The notes: generated by a model not told the origin, from the sequence alone. A DNA stretch of 49,885 nucleotides from Trichlorobacter sp. (GCF_030247655.1 NZ_JAOTRZ010000004.1:1-49885); one strand, 5' to 3'; positions 25,051 to 33,487 are shown, numbered from the stretch's first letter. A program made the numbers and translations.

Positions 25051-25740
25051 TTACTCCTTGGGGAGAGTTTTCATGGTGGGGTGTAAACGTAGAGAAGCGC
25101 CATCCTGTCTGCCTTGATGGAATGCCTCTGACACAACGGTGGAGCTGCGACTACGCCGGGTTCTCAGCTCGCCGATATGCTCTTCCCGGTACTGCTTGAT
25201 CAAGGCATCCTTGATCGGCACCAACGCCTTGCTGGTGGTGGGGGTCTGGGCCTTCTGGGCCTGCAGGGCCTGACGTATGCCATGCACACCGCCCAGCAGG
25301 TAGGAGCTGCGGACCCGCTGGCGATCAGTGGGGTGCAGCGTGTCGTCACGGAGTTCCAGGCTGCTGAGATAGCCTGAGGCCAGCCTGCGCAGCTCCTTGA
25401 TCAGAAACTGCAGGGTGCAGGCCGCCACACCGGGGTCTTCTCCCACCCCGATGAAACGTAACCGGCTGTTCTCATGGGTTGTTGTGACAATAGGAAAACA
25501 GTCAAAGGCATTGGCCACCGTGGCAAACAGGGATGACAGCCATTTGGCAACGGTCTTGGCCACCACCAGCTCCGCCTCGCCAGCCCCTTCTTCCTGAACC
25601 TCCAGTTCAGACATGGCCAGGTTGTGTTCAGCCAGCAGGCGCTGGGCGTGGGCCGCAGCCAGGGCTGCTTCATGTTCGTTACTGCTGTTTGAAAGGGCCA
25701 GCAGTTTACGTACCCGCTCTATAATCCGTTCACGGGTCAT
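25051..25740 (-). CDS. DUF2786 domain protein
   Basis: A 229-residue soluble protein. The N-terminal ~40 residues (IERVRKLLALSNSSNEHEAALAAAHAQRLLAEHNL) match the DUF2786 pattern. A longer conserved region follows (SRLRFIGVGEDPGVAACTLQFLIKELRR) and a basic tail. Function is unknown. The family occurs widely and sometimes near mobile elements, but no such sign is present here. The start overlaps the stop of the DUF2062 gene by 11 nt, so the two are translationally linked. Confidence 0.82.
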   Translation of the reverse strand: MTRERIIERVRKLLALSNSSNEHEAALAAAHAQRLLAEHNLAMSELEVQEEGAGEAELVVAKTVAKWLSSLFATVANAFDCFPIVTTTHENSRLRFIGVGEDPGVAACTLQFLIKELRRLASGYLSSLELRDDTLHPTDRQRVRSSYLLGGVHGIRQALQAQKAQTPTTSKALVPIKDALIKQYREEHIGELRTRRSRSSTVVSEAFHQGRQDGASLRLHPTMKTLPKE

Positions 25741-26239
25741 GCTTCACCTGCTTCGGTTCCAACTCAAGATCTTCACCGGCAGTGATTGATTCACGGGTAA
25801 GTTCTGCCAAGCCCGGATCTTTACGGCGGAAGCGGACCACCAGCCAGTAGCAGAGGAAGTAGGAACTCAGGGCGGCAACCAGACCGACTATGGCACTGCC
25901 GATAAACAGTGCAGAGGCGTACTCCTTCAAATGGTGCCAATCAAGGACCGAGAAGGAGACTATCTGCGGCTCGCGCCCCAGCATAAATTCACCCAGGTGG
26001 TAACTGGCCATTAGTATCGGCACTACCGTTAATGGTGTGTTTACCCAGGAACCGGTGATGGTGGTCAGCTTGTTGAGCCGAAAGATAAAGGCTGCTGCAA
26101 CGGCCAGTGCGGAGTGGATGCCAAACAGCGGGGTGATGCTGATAAACACCCCTACCGCGAACCCGGCGGCAATGTTGGCCGGGTGGTCGTCCAGGGCAAG
26201 AATCGCCTTCATCCGCTGTTTTATCTGTTCTTTGTTCAT
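25730..26239 (-). CDS. DUF2062 membrane protein
   Basis: A 169-residue protein with the DUF2062 signature AAGFAVGVFISITPLFGIHSALAVAAAFIFRLNK and three or four membrane helices (about 24-52, 58-82, 110-137). In other genomes the domain occurs alone or with glycosyltransferases; its role is unknown. A second member lies at 28056-28586 on the same strand, sharing the same core design. No strong ribosome site is seen before the ATG. Confidence 0.85.
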   Translation of the reverse strand: MNKEQIKQRMKAILALDDHPANIAAGFAVGVFISITPLFGIHSALAVAAAFIFRLNKLTTITGSWVNTPLTVVPILMASYHLGEFMLGREPQIVSFSVLDWHHLKEYASALFIGSAIVGLVAALSSYFLCYWLVVRFRRKDPGLAELTRESITAGEDLELEPKQVKHDP

Positions 26240-26366
26240 GGAACGGTCACTCTAAAGAGGGGGCTGCCGGTTTGTCAATCGTCAAAAACAATTGCAGCAT
26301 AATTGTAATAATGGTAACCAGTCCGCACAAACCATTACAAGCTACTATTCCTGTCGGGAGTAAACC

Positions 26367-26924
26367 ATGCCTCATCGTGAGCTGTCCCATTATGCTGTCT
26401 CTGTCGTTGGTGCTGATCGTCCCGGCATTGTTGCCGGAGTTACTGAGGCACTCTATAAATTGGGCTGTAATATCGCCGACTCCAGTTGTGCCATGCTGGC
26501 CGGCGAATTCGCCATGATCCTGATTGTGTCCCACAAGAAACCGTTTACCAAGGCGCTGCTGATTGAAGAGCTGAAGCCGGTTTGTGAGCGGATGGCCATG
26601 ACCCTTTCGGTGCGTCATCTGCCGCTGGGCGAAGAGGATCGCAAGGAAACACCGGGCGAGATTTGCCAGATCACGGTCTACGGTGCTGATCAGACGGGGA
26701 TCGTCTACCGCGTCACCAGCACCTTGGCAGCACACCAGATTAACATCATGGATCTGCAGACCAAGCTGGCCGGAACAGAGCAGGAGCCGGTCTACATCAT
26801 GTTGCTGGAGGCGGTCCTGCCCGATGGTTGTTCGCCGGAAGCGGTGGAGCCGCTTCTGGATGGGCTGAAGCAGGAGCTGCAGGTTGAAATCAGTGTGCGG
26901 ATCGTCACCCCGGTGGAGCTGTAA
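26367..26924 (+). CDS. Tandem ACT-domain protein (GcvR-like)
   Basis: A 185-residue protein of two ACT domains. The first is SVVGADRPGIVAGVTEALYKLGCNIADSS (about 12-40) and the second is TVYGADQTGIVYRVTSTLAAHQINIMDLQTK (about 102-133). This matches GcvR, the E. coli repressor partner that binds GcvA and senses glycine, and small ACT-domain regulators in general. The ligand is not visible from sequence. Its stop and the def start overlap in TAATG, so the two genes are co-translated. Confidence 0.85.
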   Translation: MPHRELSHYAVSVVGADRPGIVAGVTEALYKLGCNIADSSCAMLAGEFAMILIVSHKKPFTKALLIEELKPVCERMAMTLSVRHLPLGEEDRKETPGEICQITVYGADQTGIVYRVTSTLAAHQINIMDLQTKLAGTEQEPVYIMLLEAVLPDGCSPEAVEPLLDGLKQELQVEISVRIVTPVEL

Positions 26925-27436
26925 TGGCGGTTCAACCAATCCTGAAATACCCGCATCCGCTACTGAAAAAGATGGCTCACCCTGTTGCTGCTGCCCTGGA
27001 TACAGCTATTCATACTCTGGTGCAGGATCTGCTTGATACCATGCAGGCCGGTCCTGGTTCAGTGGGGGTGGCTGCGCCACAGATCGGGGTGGGGTTACGG
27101 GTTTGTGTGGTGGATGTATCCAACAGTCGTCATGGCAAGGATAACAACCATGGCTTGCTCTGTATGGTAAATCCCGAGATCATCAGCCGCAGCGGTAAAG
27201 CTGTGATGCGGGAAGGCTGCATGAGTGTGCCGGATTATACCGGCGATGTGGAGCGGGCCACCGAGATAACGGTCCGTTTTCTGGATAGCCAGAGCGGTCA
27301 GGAGCGGGAAGTGGCTGCCTCCGGGTTTGAGGCGGTGGCAATTCAGCATGAGATGGATCATCTGGACGGTCTGCTTTTTCTGGATCGGGTTATCAGTGTG
27401 TCCACCGGGCTGTTTCGCAGAAAAAGCTACCGTTAG
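26924..27436 (+). CDS. def: Peptide deformylase
   Basis: A 170-residue metalloenzyme that removes the formyl group from nascent proteins. The three motifs are present: GVAAPQIG, EGCMSVPDY (family EGCLS, with Cys as metal ligand) and QHEMDHLDG (HExxH). The EGCMS variant has Met for Leu. It starts on the ACT-gene stop and is 9 nt before the AMMECR1 gene, all on the plus strand. Confidence 0.96.
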   Translation: MAVQPILKYPHPLLKKMAHPVAAALDTAIHTLVQDLLDTMQAGPGSVGVAAPQIGVGLRVCVVDVSNSRHGKDNNHGLLCMVNPEIISRSGKAVMREGCMSVPDYTGDVERATEITVRFLDSQSGQEREVAASGFEAVAIQHEMDHLDGLLFLDRVISVSTGLFRRKSYR

Positions 27437-27445
27437 GGAGCGAAG

Positions 27446-27988
27446 ATGAAAAAGACTGAACAGAAGGTGTTGCTGCGGCTGGCCAGAGCAACCATTGTCG
27501 CACAGGTTAACGGACAGCCACTGCCCGGCATTGAAAAGCCATCAGAGCCACTGCTATCCCATTCCGGTTGTTTTGTGACCATTAAACAGCTGGGGCAACT
27601 GCGGGGCTGTATCGGTAGTTTTGTGGCCCAGCAGCCGCTCTGGCAGACTGTGCGGGAGATGGCTGTCTCAGCTGCTACCCGTGACCCCCGTTTTTACCCG
27701 ATGCACCCTGCTGATCTGACTGATTTTCAGCTGGAGATCTCGGTGCTTTCACCGTTGCAGTTGATCCAGTCGGTTGATGAGATTCAGGTCGGCACTCATG
27801 GCCTCTACCTGATTAAAGGACATGCCCATGGTGTGCTGCTGCCCCAGGTGGCGGCTGAATATGGCTGGGATCGGGAGACCTTCCTGCGCCATACCTGCCT
27901 GAAAGCCGGTCTGCCGGAGACGGCCTGGAAAAAGGATTGCGAGATCTACATCTTCTCTGCCGAGGTGTTTGGAGATACTGGCTGTTAA
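27446..27988 (+). CDS. AMMECR1 / AmmeMemoRadiSam system protein A
   Basis: A 180-residue AMMECR1-domain protein. GCFVTIKQLGQLRGCIGSF carries the invariant LRGCIG motif, and EISVLSPLQ and KGHAHGVLLPQVAAEYGW follow as in the family. In many prokaryotes this is component A of the AmmeMemoRadiSam set (with a Memo protein and a radical SAM enzyme), whose function is not known. No Memo or radical SAM gene adjoins it here. GGAG precedes the ATG. Confidence 0.9.
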   Translation: MKKTEQKVLLRLARATIVAQVNGQPLPGIEKPSEPLLSHSGCFVTIKQLGQLRGCIGSFVAQQPLWQTVREMAVSAATRDPRFYPMHPADLTDFQLEISVLSPLQLIQSVDEIQVGTHGLYLIKGHAHGVLLPQVAAEYGWDRETFLRHTCLKAGLPETAWKKDCEIYIFSAEVFGDTGC

Positions 27989-28055
27989 TGGACCGTTCCT
28001 GCTGTTCCCACCATCTGTAGTCAGCTGGAACAGTGACTGAAACCCGGCCCTGTTT

Positions 28056-28586
28056 CTACTGCTGCTCCCGCTCTGACCTGATCTTCCTGAGCTCCTTCAT
28101 CCGCTTGAATAGATGTATGTTCCAGAGTAGCTGTGCACCATAGTAGGCAAGCAGGCTGGTTACCACAGCGACCAGAGAAGTTCCCAGTACAAACGGCTTC
28201 CAGATCTGGAGCATGCCGGTTGTCAGCCAGTCCAGACTCAACTCAAAGTTAAATTTCTGCGGAGGCAACCCCAGCAGCACCGCCCCGACCTTGTAGGTAA
28301 AATAAAACATGGGCGGCATGGTAAGCGGGTTGGTGATGAACACCAGCGCAACGGAAACCGGCATGTTTGCACGGAACAGTATCGCCCCTAAAGCCGCCAG
28401 CACGGTTTGAAAGGGAACCGGTATCCACATGCAGAAGATGCCGATGGCGCAAGCCCTGGTCACCGTGCTCCGGTTCATCTGCCAGAGATGAACCGCATGC
28501 AGTGCAGTTCCCAGGAAGCGCAGGTGCTTGTGCTCCTTGAGCGATGTAGGGTGCGGCGTCCATTTTTTCAGAAACTTTCGGGGCAT
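28056..28586 (-). CDS. DUF2062 membrane protein, second copy
   Basis: A 176-residue protein. A basic start (MPRKFLKKWTP) precedes the DUF2062 core TRACAIGIFCMWIPVPFQTVLAALGAILFRANMPVSVALVFITNP, and further helices lie at about 82-105 and 130-152. It is about the same size as the copy at 25730-26239 but clearly divergent, so the two are old paralogues. A TATAAT-type promoter (28641-28646) lies about 55 bp upstream. Function unknown. Confidence 0.85.
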   Translation of the reverse strand: MPRKFLKKWTPHPTSLKEHKHLRFLGTALHAVHLWQMNRSTVTRACAIGIFCMWIPVPFQTVLAALGAILFRANMPVSVALVFITNPLTMPPMFYFTYKVGAVLLGLPPQKFNFELSLDWLTTGMLQIWKPFVLGTSLVAVVTSLLAYYGAQLLWNIHLFKRMKELRKIRSEREQQ

Positions 28587-28640
28587 ATATCCTGACCAAT
28601 CAAAAGGAATGCGCTGCTGATCCTCTGTAGCAAGCTTTTA

Positions 28641-28669
28641 ATTATATACCAGGCCGGGCAGAATTGCAG
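28641..28669 (-). promoter_or_regulatory. Predicted promoter of the second DUF2062 gene
   Basis: On the minus strand there is a perfect TATAAT (28641-28646) and a weak -35 (CTGCAA, 28664-28669) at 17 bp. Confidence 0.45.
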
Positions 28670-28724
28670 CAGAACAATATGTTTAATGAATGAAAAGATT
28701 TGATTGCAGGCTGTTGTTCAGGTT

Positions 28725-28749
28725 GGCCGCCTTTTTGTGAGAGGCGGCC
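28725..28749. terminator. Hairpin between the ABC ATPase and DUF2062 genes
   Basis: GGCCGCCT (28725-28732) and AGGCGGCC (28742-28749) form an 8-bp GC-rich stem with a 9-nt loop. It lies just past the ABC ATPase stop. The T-rich tail is weak on both strands, so calling it a terminator is tentative. Confidence 0.45.
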
Positions 28750-28759
28750 CATTTTGTGT

Positions 28760-29434
28760 TTAAGGGCTTGGCCTGTGCAGCACCAAACCGTCCTTTAGCC
28801 GGATGGTGCGCTGGGCATAACGGCCGTTATCCGGGTTGTGGGTGACCATCACAATGGTCTGGCCAGCCTGGTGCAGCTCTGCAAACAGCCCCATGACCTG
28901 ATCGCTGGTGGCGCTGTCCAGGTTGCCGGTCGGTTCATCGGCAAACAGGATCGCCGGGCGGTTGACCACCGCCCGGGCAATGGCCACCCGCTCCTGTTCG
29001 CCGCCGGACAGGCGTCCGGGCAGGCGTCCGGCGCAATCTGCCAGCCCCATTCGTGCCAATGCGTCACCGGCCAGCCGCCGTTTTTCCGCCGCTGACATCT
29101 TTAGCGGGGCCAACGGCAGCATGACGTTCTCCAGCGCGGTCAGGTAGGGCACCAGATGAAAGGACTGGAAGACGAAGCCGAAATGCCTGGCGCGGAAATC
29201 AGCCAGACCATTGTCATCAAGCCTGTAAATGGCCGTGCCATCCACTTCTACGCTGCCGCTGTCGGGATGGCACATCCCCCCCAGAATGGTCAGCAGGGTG
29301 CTCTTGCCTGAGCCGGACTGCCCCATGATGCAGACAAACTCGCCGGTATCCACCGTCAGGTCAATCCCCTGCAGGGCAGCCACGTTACCTTCACCGGAAG
29401 GGTAGTTTTTTGTCAGATTGGTTGTGGTTATCAT
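28760..29434 (-). CDS. ABC transporter ATP-binding protein (MacB/LolD type)
   Basis: A 224-residue ATPase from the ATG at 29434 (GAGGA upstream). Walker A GQSGSGKST, Q loop FVFQSFHLVPYLTALENV, signature LSGGEQERVAIARA, Walker B ILFADEPTGNLDS and switch H in MVTHNP are all present. This class pairs with FtsX-fold permeases and usually powers efflux or extraction of lipoproteins rather than import. The permease is the upstream gene, but an unusual 140-bp gap with a cruciform repeat separates them. The open frame up to 29692 overlaps the permease and that repeat, and the added residues are not ABC-like. Confidence 0.93.
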   Translation of the reverse strand: MITTTNLTKNYPSGEGNVAALQGIDLTVDTGEFVCIMGQSGSGKSTLLTILGGMCHPDSGSVEVDGTAIYRLDDNGLADFRARHFGFVFQSFHLVPYLTALENVMLPLAPLKMSAAEKRRLAGDALARMGLADCAGRLPGRLSGGEQERVAIARAVVNRPAILFADEPTGNLDSATSDQVMGLFAELHQAGQTIVMVTHNPDNGRYAQRTIRLKDGLVLHRPSP

Positions 29435-29473
29435 ATGCTTCCTCGTTTTTCGGGAAATGTGAATTTTTTTGTT

Positions 29474-29555
29474 CTGGCGCTGACGAGCAAGGAACGGCGC
29501 GGAGGCGTACAAATCAGTACGCCGCACAAGCCTTTCCGCAGCAAGGCTGTGCCAG
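29474..29555. repeat. 82-bp nested cruciform element
   Basis: The outer arms CTGGCGC (29474-29480) and GTGCCAG (29549-29555), a middle arm pair around GGAACGGC / GCCTTTCC, and the inner perfect arms GGCGTAC (29504-29510) and GTACGCC (29517-29523) around AAATCA nest into one long imperfect hairpin. The look is that of a dispersed intergenic palindrome (REP-like) or RNA stem. Only one copy is in this window. Confidence 0.6.
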
Positions 29556-29574
29556 GGCGGAAAAAGACCATTTC

Positions 29575-30735
29575 CTAAAGGCTCCTTAATGCGTCTGCCG
29601 GGTCCATCCTGCCTGCCCGCCGCGCCGGATAGATGGCTGCCAGCAGGCTGACCAGCCCCACGGCAGCAATGGCGGCAATGGCTACCTGCCACTGCAGCAG
29701 CAGGTGCGGGTGACCGGATTGCGCCAGCAGAGGCAGGGCCACAGCCGCCGCCCCAACCCCCAGCAGATAGCCTGTCAGGCCTGCCACCAGCCCTACCAGT
29801 CCGGCCTCAAGCAGGATAATCCCCATCACATGGCCGGTACGGTAGCCAATGGCCCGGAAGATGCCGATCTCCACCTTGCGCTCATTGACACTGCCCATCA
29901 TGGTGATGAACACTACCAACAGGCCGATCAGGGCGATCACACCACCCATGCCCAGCGAGAATCGCTTGAGCTGGCCGATGGTCTGCAAACGTCCCTCCAC
30001 CACCTGTTTAATGGCACTGACCTTGGCATCCGGCAGCACTCCGGCAATCTGATCCACCATCTCGCCGATCGGACAGCCGGAACAGAGTGCCGCTACTTCG
30101 ATCAAGGTGATTTTACCCTGCTTGCCGGTTATGGCCTGGGCAGCTGCCAGCGGTACAAACAGCAGGCCGTCATCCTGGGAGCCGGTCTCCTGCAAAAGCG
30201 CCGCTACCTTGAACGATCTGCCCCCTACGGTAAGCCGGTCACCAGGTTTTACCCCCAGCACCTGTGCGGCGCTAGTGCCGAGCAAGGCATCATCATCAGC
30301 CGACGGCTCTGCACCGGTTAACCGCCACCACGGTTTCATCCGCAGCTCAGCGGCAAAATCAACCCCCACCAGCAGCAGTTCCTTGCCCTGTACGGTCACT
30401 GTTCCCAAAACTTTGGGGGCGATGGCGGCGATGTTCTGGTGATTCTTGATGGTCCTGATCCGCTCCAGCACCGATGGATCAAGCTCACGCTGATCAAAGG
30501 AGACCCGTCCCAGGCTGATGCCGCCGTAGGAGAGGGCCAGATCGTTGCTCTTGGGGGTAATCAGGATGTTGGCCCCAAACTGGTCCATGGTGTGCTCAAT
30601 ATCAGCAGTCATGGAGTTTGAAAGGGTGACCAGTGCCACCACCGCAGCCAGGCCCACTGCTAGGGCCACGGTCAGGAAGAACATCCGGGCCGGTCTCCGC
30701 ATCAGGTTTTTAAAGGCGATCTGATAGGGTCTCAT
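29575..30735 (-). CDS. FtsX-family ABC transporter permease
   Basis: A 386-residue permease of the MacB/FtsX fold: TM helix 1 (about 16-38), a large periplasmic domain (about 40-260), then three C-terminal helices (about 261-285, 300-330, 350-375), ending in the typical PARRAGRMDPADALR coupling-region tail. The periplasmic domain contains a CSGCP pair (near residue 220), unusual for MacB. It starts inside the DUF2318 stop (ATGA). With that protein and the downstream ATPase it resembles the accessory ABC part of the Campylobacter p19 iron operon, but FTR1 and P19 are absent. Confidence 0.88.
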   Translation of the reverse strand: MRPYQIAFKNLMRRPARMFFLTVALAVGLAAVVALVTLSNSMTADIEHTMDQFGANILITPKSNDLALSYGGISLGRVSFDQRELDPSVLERIRTIKNHQNIAAIAPKVLGTVTVQGKELLLVGVDFAAELRMKPWWRLTGAEPSADDDALLGTSAAQVLGVKPGDRLTVGGRSFKVAALLQETGSQDDGLLFVPLAAAQAITGKQGKITLIEVAALCSGCPIGEMVDQIAGVLPDAKVSAIKQVVEGRLQTIGQLKRFSLGMGGVIALIGLLVVFITMMGSVNERKVEIGIFRAIGYRTGHVMGIILLEAGLVGLVAGLTGYLLGVGAAAVALPLLAQSGHPHLLLQWQVAIAAIAAVGLVSLLAAIYPARRAGRMDPADALRSL

Positions 30736-31169
30736 GGAAAGAACCGTGCCCCCTGTTTCAGTTCATCAACCGGCAGCAGCAGCTGATCACCTGACACCTG
30801 TGACGGCAGGAAGTGCGGGTTGCAGCCCCCCACTGATGATGGGCCGATCCGGTCAATCGGAAAGGTCAGGTTGCAGTTGCGGCAGAGCATCACGTCCCCC
30901 TGCTGCTGATAGCCTTTACGTTCCTTAAAGCAGACGTCGCAGGCATCCAGCGCGGTCCTGATCCGGCCATCACTGCCTTTGACCGCAAAGAAGCGGATCT
31001 CTTTGCCGTCCAGGGTAATCCGGTAAAAGGAGGCCTGCATTGGTTTCAGATCTGCCAGCGGAATCTTCACCACGCTGCCGTCTGCCTGCACTGTCTTGTG
31101 CGAGCCGTTGCTGCAGGCTGCCAACATGCCGGTTAGTGTCAGAATCATCAGAACTAACAGTTTTTTCAT
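30732..31169 (-). CDS. DUF2318 lipoprotein
   Basis: A 145-residue lipoprotein. LTGMLAAC is a lipobox (Cys19). The DUF2318 core carries DACDVCFKERKGYQQQG, CRNCNLTFPIDRIG and GGCNPHFLP, so four or five conserved cysteines could hold a metal or Fe-S centre. DUF2318 proteins accompany Fe2+/FTR1-P19-type operons in other bacteria. Here the partners are an FtsX permease (4-nt overlap) and a cytochrome c biogenesis pair. A role in periplasmic iron or copper handling is inference. GGAGG is well placed before the ATG. Confidence 0.85.
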   Translation of the reverse strand: MKKLLVLMILTLTGMLAACSNGSHKTVQADGSVVKIPLADLKPMQASFYRITLDGKEIRFFAVKGSDGRIRTALDACDVCFKERKGYQQQGDVMLCRNCNLTFPIDRIGPSSVGGCNPHFLPSQVSGDQLLLPVDELKQGARFFP

Positions 31170-31171
31170 GG

Positions 31172-32020
31172 TTACATTCCTCCGTAACTGTGCAGTCCCG
31201 ACAGCAGCAGGTTGACACCCAGGTAACAGAAGATGGTGGCTGCAAAGCCGATGATTGAAAGCCAGGCTGCCCGTTTGCCGACCCAGCCCTTGGTGAAGCG
31301 GGCATGGAGGAAGGCTGCATAAACGAACCAGACGATCAGTGACCAGGTTTCTTTGGGATCCCAGCTCCAGTAGGTGCCCCAGGCATAGTTGGCCCAGGCC
31401 GCACCGGTGATGATCCCCAGAGTCAGCAGTGGAAAACCGACCATGATCGCCTTGTAGTTCAGGTCATCCAGCACCCTGGTGGGGGGGAAGACCGACAGAA
31501 TTCCACCGGCAGCCTCGTCTCCCTTTTGCTCACTTTTGGCCTTGATCAGATACATGATCGAGACACCGCAGGCCACGGCAAAGGCCGCATAGCCCAGAAA
31601 ACAGCTGATGACATGGTAGGTCAGCCAGTTGCTCTGCAGGGCTGGCATCAAGGGGCTGATGTCGCTGGGCAGGTAGAGCTGCCCCCAGGTCATGCCCAAC
31701 AGGGCAAACGGCATCACAAAGGCGCCGATCACCCGGTATTTGTACTTGGCATCAATGATCCCGAAGATCAGCACGATACTCCAGGCGAAAAAGACCACCG
31801 ACTCATACAGGTTGGACATCGGCGCATGGCCGACCCCCATATCGTAGGACTCTTTCCAACGTAGCCCCAGTGCGACGGTCTGGATGGCAAAACCGGTCCA
31901 GGCCAGCGTCGAACCTGCCAGACCGATCTGCTTATTGCGTCCGGCCATATAGATAAAGAAGGCCAGGGTGGAGAGCATGTAGAAGATGGTGGTTGCGTTC
32001 ATCAACGATCCGCTGATCAT
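31172..32020 (-). CDS. ccsB: Cytochrome c biogenesis protein CcsB/CcsA (system II)
   Basis: A 282-residue polytopic protein with the WWD haem-handling signature WANYAWGTYWSWDPKETW, flanking histidines (TYHVISCFLGY, LHARFTKGW, LHSYGG) and about eight helices. In system II it forms the synthase complex with ResB/Ccs1, carrying haem across the membrane to CXXCH apocytochromes. It overlaps resB by 4 nt (ATGA) with AGGAGG before the ATG. It differs from the window's first CcsA-like protein (11156-11971) by its partner and operon. Confidence 0.93.
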   Translation of the reverse strand: MISGSLMNATTIFYMLSTLAFFIYMAGRNKQIGLAGSTLAWTGFAIQTVALGLRWKESYDMGVGHAPMSNLYESVVFFAWSIVLIFGIIDAKYKYRVIGAFVMPFALLGMTWGQLYLPSDISPLMPALQSNWLTYHVISCFLGYAAFAVACGVSIMYLIKAKSEQKGDEAAGGILSVFPPTRVLDDLNYKAIMVGFPLLTLGIITGAAWANYAWGTYWSWDPKETWSLIVWFVYAAFLHARFTKGWVGKRAAWLSIIGFAATIFCYLGVNLLLSGLHSYGGM

Positions 32021-33402
32021 GGTTTTTCCTCCTGTTGCAGTGTTGCCTTCAGCTCTTGTTCGATCCGTTCAAGCCGCTGCCGGAAGGCCGCCTGTGACTT
32101 GGTGGTATGGCCGGCAATCACCAGTCTGGCGTGGCCAAACCTGAACCAGATCCGCTGGTGCGGCAGAAAAAAGGCCACATACAGACCAATACACATCAGC
32201 AGGCTGCCGATCCAGACGACCCAGACACCGGGGTCCTTGTTGACCTGCAGGCCTGTGTAAGGGCGCTCGGTGCCACCCTGATAGGTGATGATCGGCAGGC
32301 TGAGTCTGGCTGCCTCGCGTTTGTTCTCTTCTGGGTAGTTGGCAAGGCTCAACAGGGTCACTGCCGGACCACTATTGGCGGGATGCACATCAATTCTGGC
32401 AGCCGGTCCGCTCTTCCCCGGCAGGAATGGCGAGACATCCTGTACCGCCTCAATCAGGTGCATGCTGCTGCCGTCGGGCAGATGGGCGGTTTCTTCACTG
32501 CTGACCGTCAGGCGTGTGGTGCCGACGGTAAAGGTGTGGTTACCGGTGTTGCCGTAACTGGACTGATAGAAGGTGATCCCCTTGTAAGTCAGCGGCTCGT
32601 TGACAATCAGGCGGGCATGTGTGTAACCGGGGATCTCCTTGCCGTTTTCAGTCAGCGTCAGGATGCTCTTGAACTCTTTGGGCATCTGGCTGGGGCCGCC
32701 TCCGGGGGCATCATAGAAGCTGACCGTGAACTGATCGCAGCGCAGCTCAAAACCCAACGGGCGCTCCTGCCCTTTACGGTCGGTGAAGCTGGAGACCGTG
32801 TCGCCTTCCGGTATGGCGACAAAACCCTTGAATCCGAAGATGTTACCGATAATGGCACCAATGAAGATCAGGATCACACTGGCATGTACGCCATAGACCG
32901 CAAGTCTGGCCCAAGGGCGTTTTTGCACAAACAGATGCAGTTCATGATCCTGTTCCGTGACGACCGGCCTGCCTGCAACGGCAGTAACTGCTGCGGTCAG
33001 TCTGTCGCGGTTAATAGACTCCGGGAGGTCTAAAACAACGCTGCAGGTGGCAGCAGCTTCCTGGGCGCTGCTGAGGGTGGTGTCCGGTCTGGTGGCGATC
33101 CGCCAGACATGGGGCAGCCGTTTGATGGTGCAGGCCAGCAGGTTGATCGATAGCAAGACCAAAAGCCCCTGAAACCACCAGGCGTGGTACATGTCAAAGA
33201 AGCCGAGCAGGCCATAGAGGCGGAAGCGGTTGCCCTGTTCACCGCCAATGGATGCGACATATTCAGGGGGAAGTTGCCCCTGGGGAATAACGGTCCCGAT
33301 GATGGAAACCAGGGCCAGCAGAATCAGTACAGCCATGGTGAGGCGCAGCGAGGCAAAGGTCTGCATGACCTGATCGCTGACCGAACGGTGTTCAGTCGTC
33401 AT
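32017..33402 (-). CDS. resB: Cytochrome c biogenesis protein ResB (Ccs1)
   Basis: A 461-residue protein with three N-terminal helices (about 15-37, 64-85, 165-190), a large periplasmic domain (about 195-385) and a final helix (about 389-410), the layout of ResB/Ccs1. Motifs such as YHAWWFQGLLVLLSINLLACTIKR and NEPLTYKGITFYQSSYG are typical. It partners CcsB for thioether attachment of haem. AGGAG lies 8 nt before the ATG. It heads the five-gene run resB-ccsB-DUF2318-permease-ATPase. Confidence 0.93.
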   Translation of the reverse strand: MTTEHRSVSDQVMQTFASLRLTMAVLILLALVSIIGTVIPQGQLPPEYVASIGGEQGNRFRLYGLLGFFDMYHAWWFQGLLVLLSINLLACTIKRLPHVWRIATRPDTTLSSAQEAAATCSVVLDLPESINRDRLTAAVTAVAGRPVVTEQDHELHLFVQKRPWARLAVYGVHASVILIFIGAIIGNIFGFKGFVAIPEGDTVSSFTDRKGQERPLGFELRCDQFTVSFYDAPGGGPSQMPKEFKSILTLTENGKEIPGYTHARLIVNEPLTYKGITFYQSSYGNTGNHTFTVGTTRLTVSSEETAHLPDGSSMHLIEAVQDVSPFLPGKSGPAARIDVHPANSGPAVTLLSLANYPEENKREAARLSLPIITYQGGTERPYTGLQVNKDPGVWVVWIGSLLMCIGLYVAFFLPHQRIWFRFGHARLVIAGHTTKSQAAFRQRLERIEQELKATLQQEEKP

Positions 33403-33487
33403 AGGTGGATCTCCTGAAACAGATAGTCAGTCCTTGCATTAAAGACGCAAAGACACACAACGTTACATGTCGCGTGGTGTAACCGGT

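Noticed and set aside
27989-28055. Hairpin CTGTTCC / GGAACAG after the AMMECR1 gene
   Set aside because: The 7-bp arms are about 17-19 nt apart with no clear T tract; weak as a terminator.
29435-29692. Long N-terminal extension of the ABC ATPase frame
   Set aside because: It overlaps the permease end and the cruciform repeat, its residues are not ABC-like, and a good ribosome site precedes the ATG at 29434.
33403-33487. Possible GEMM-type riboswitch (GACGCAAAG near 33443) and the inverted repeat GTTACA-TGTAAC (33462-33483)
   Set aside because: The conserved GEMM 5' half (CACGCACAGGGCAAACC type) is absent. The 6-bp inverted repeat is too short and has no T tract; it could be a weak terminator for the Cys-rich gene but cannot be supported.
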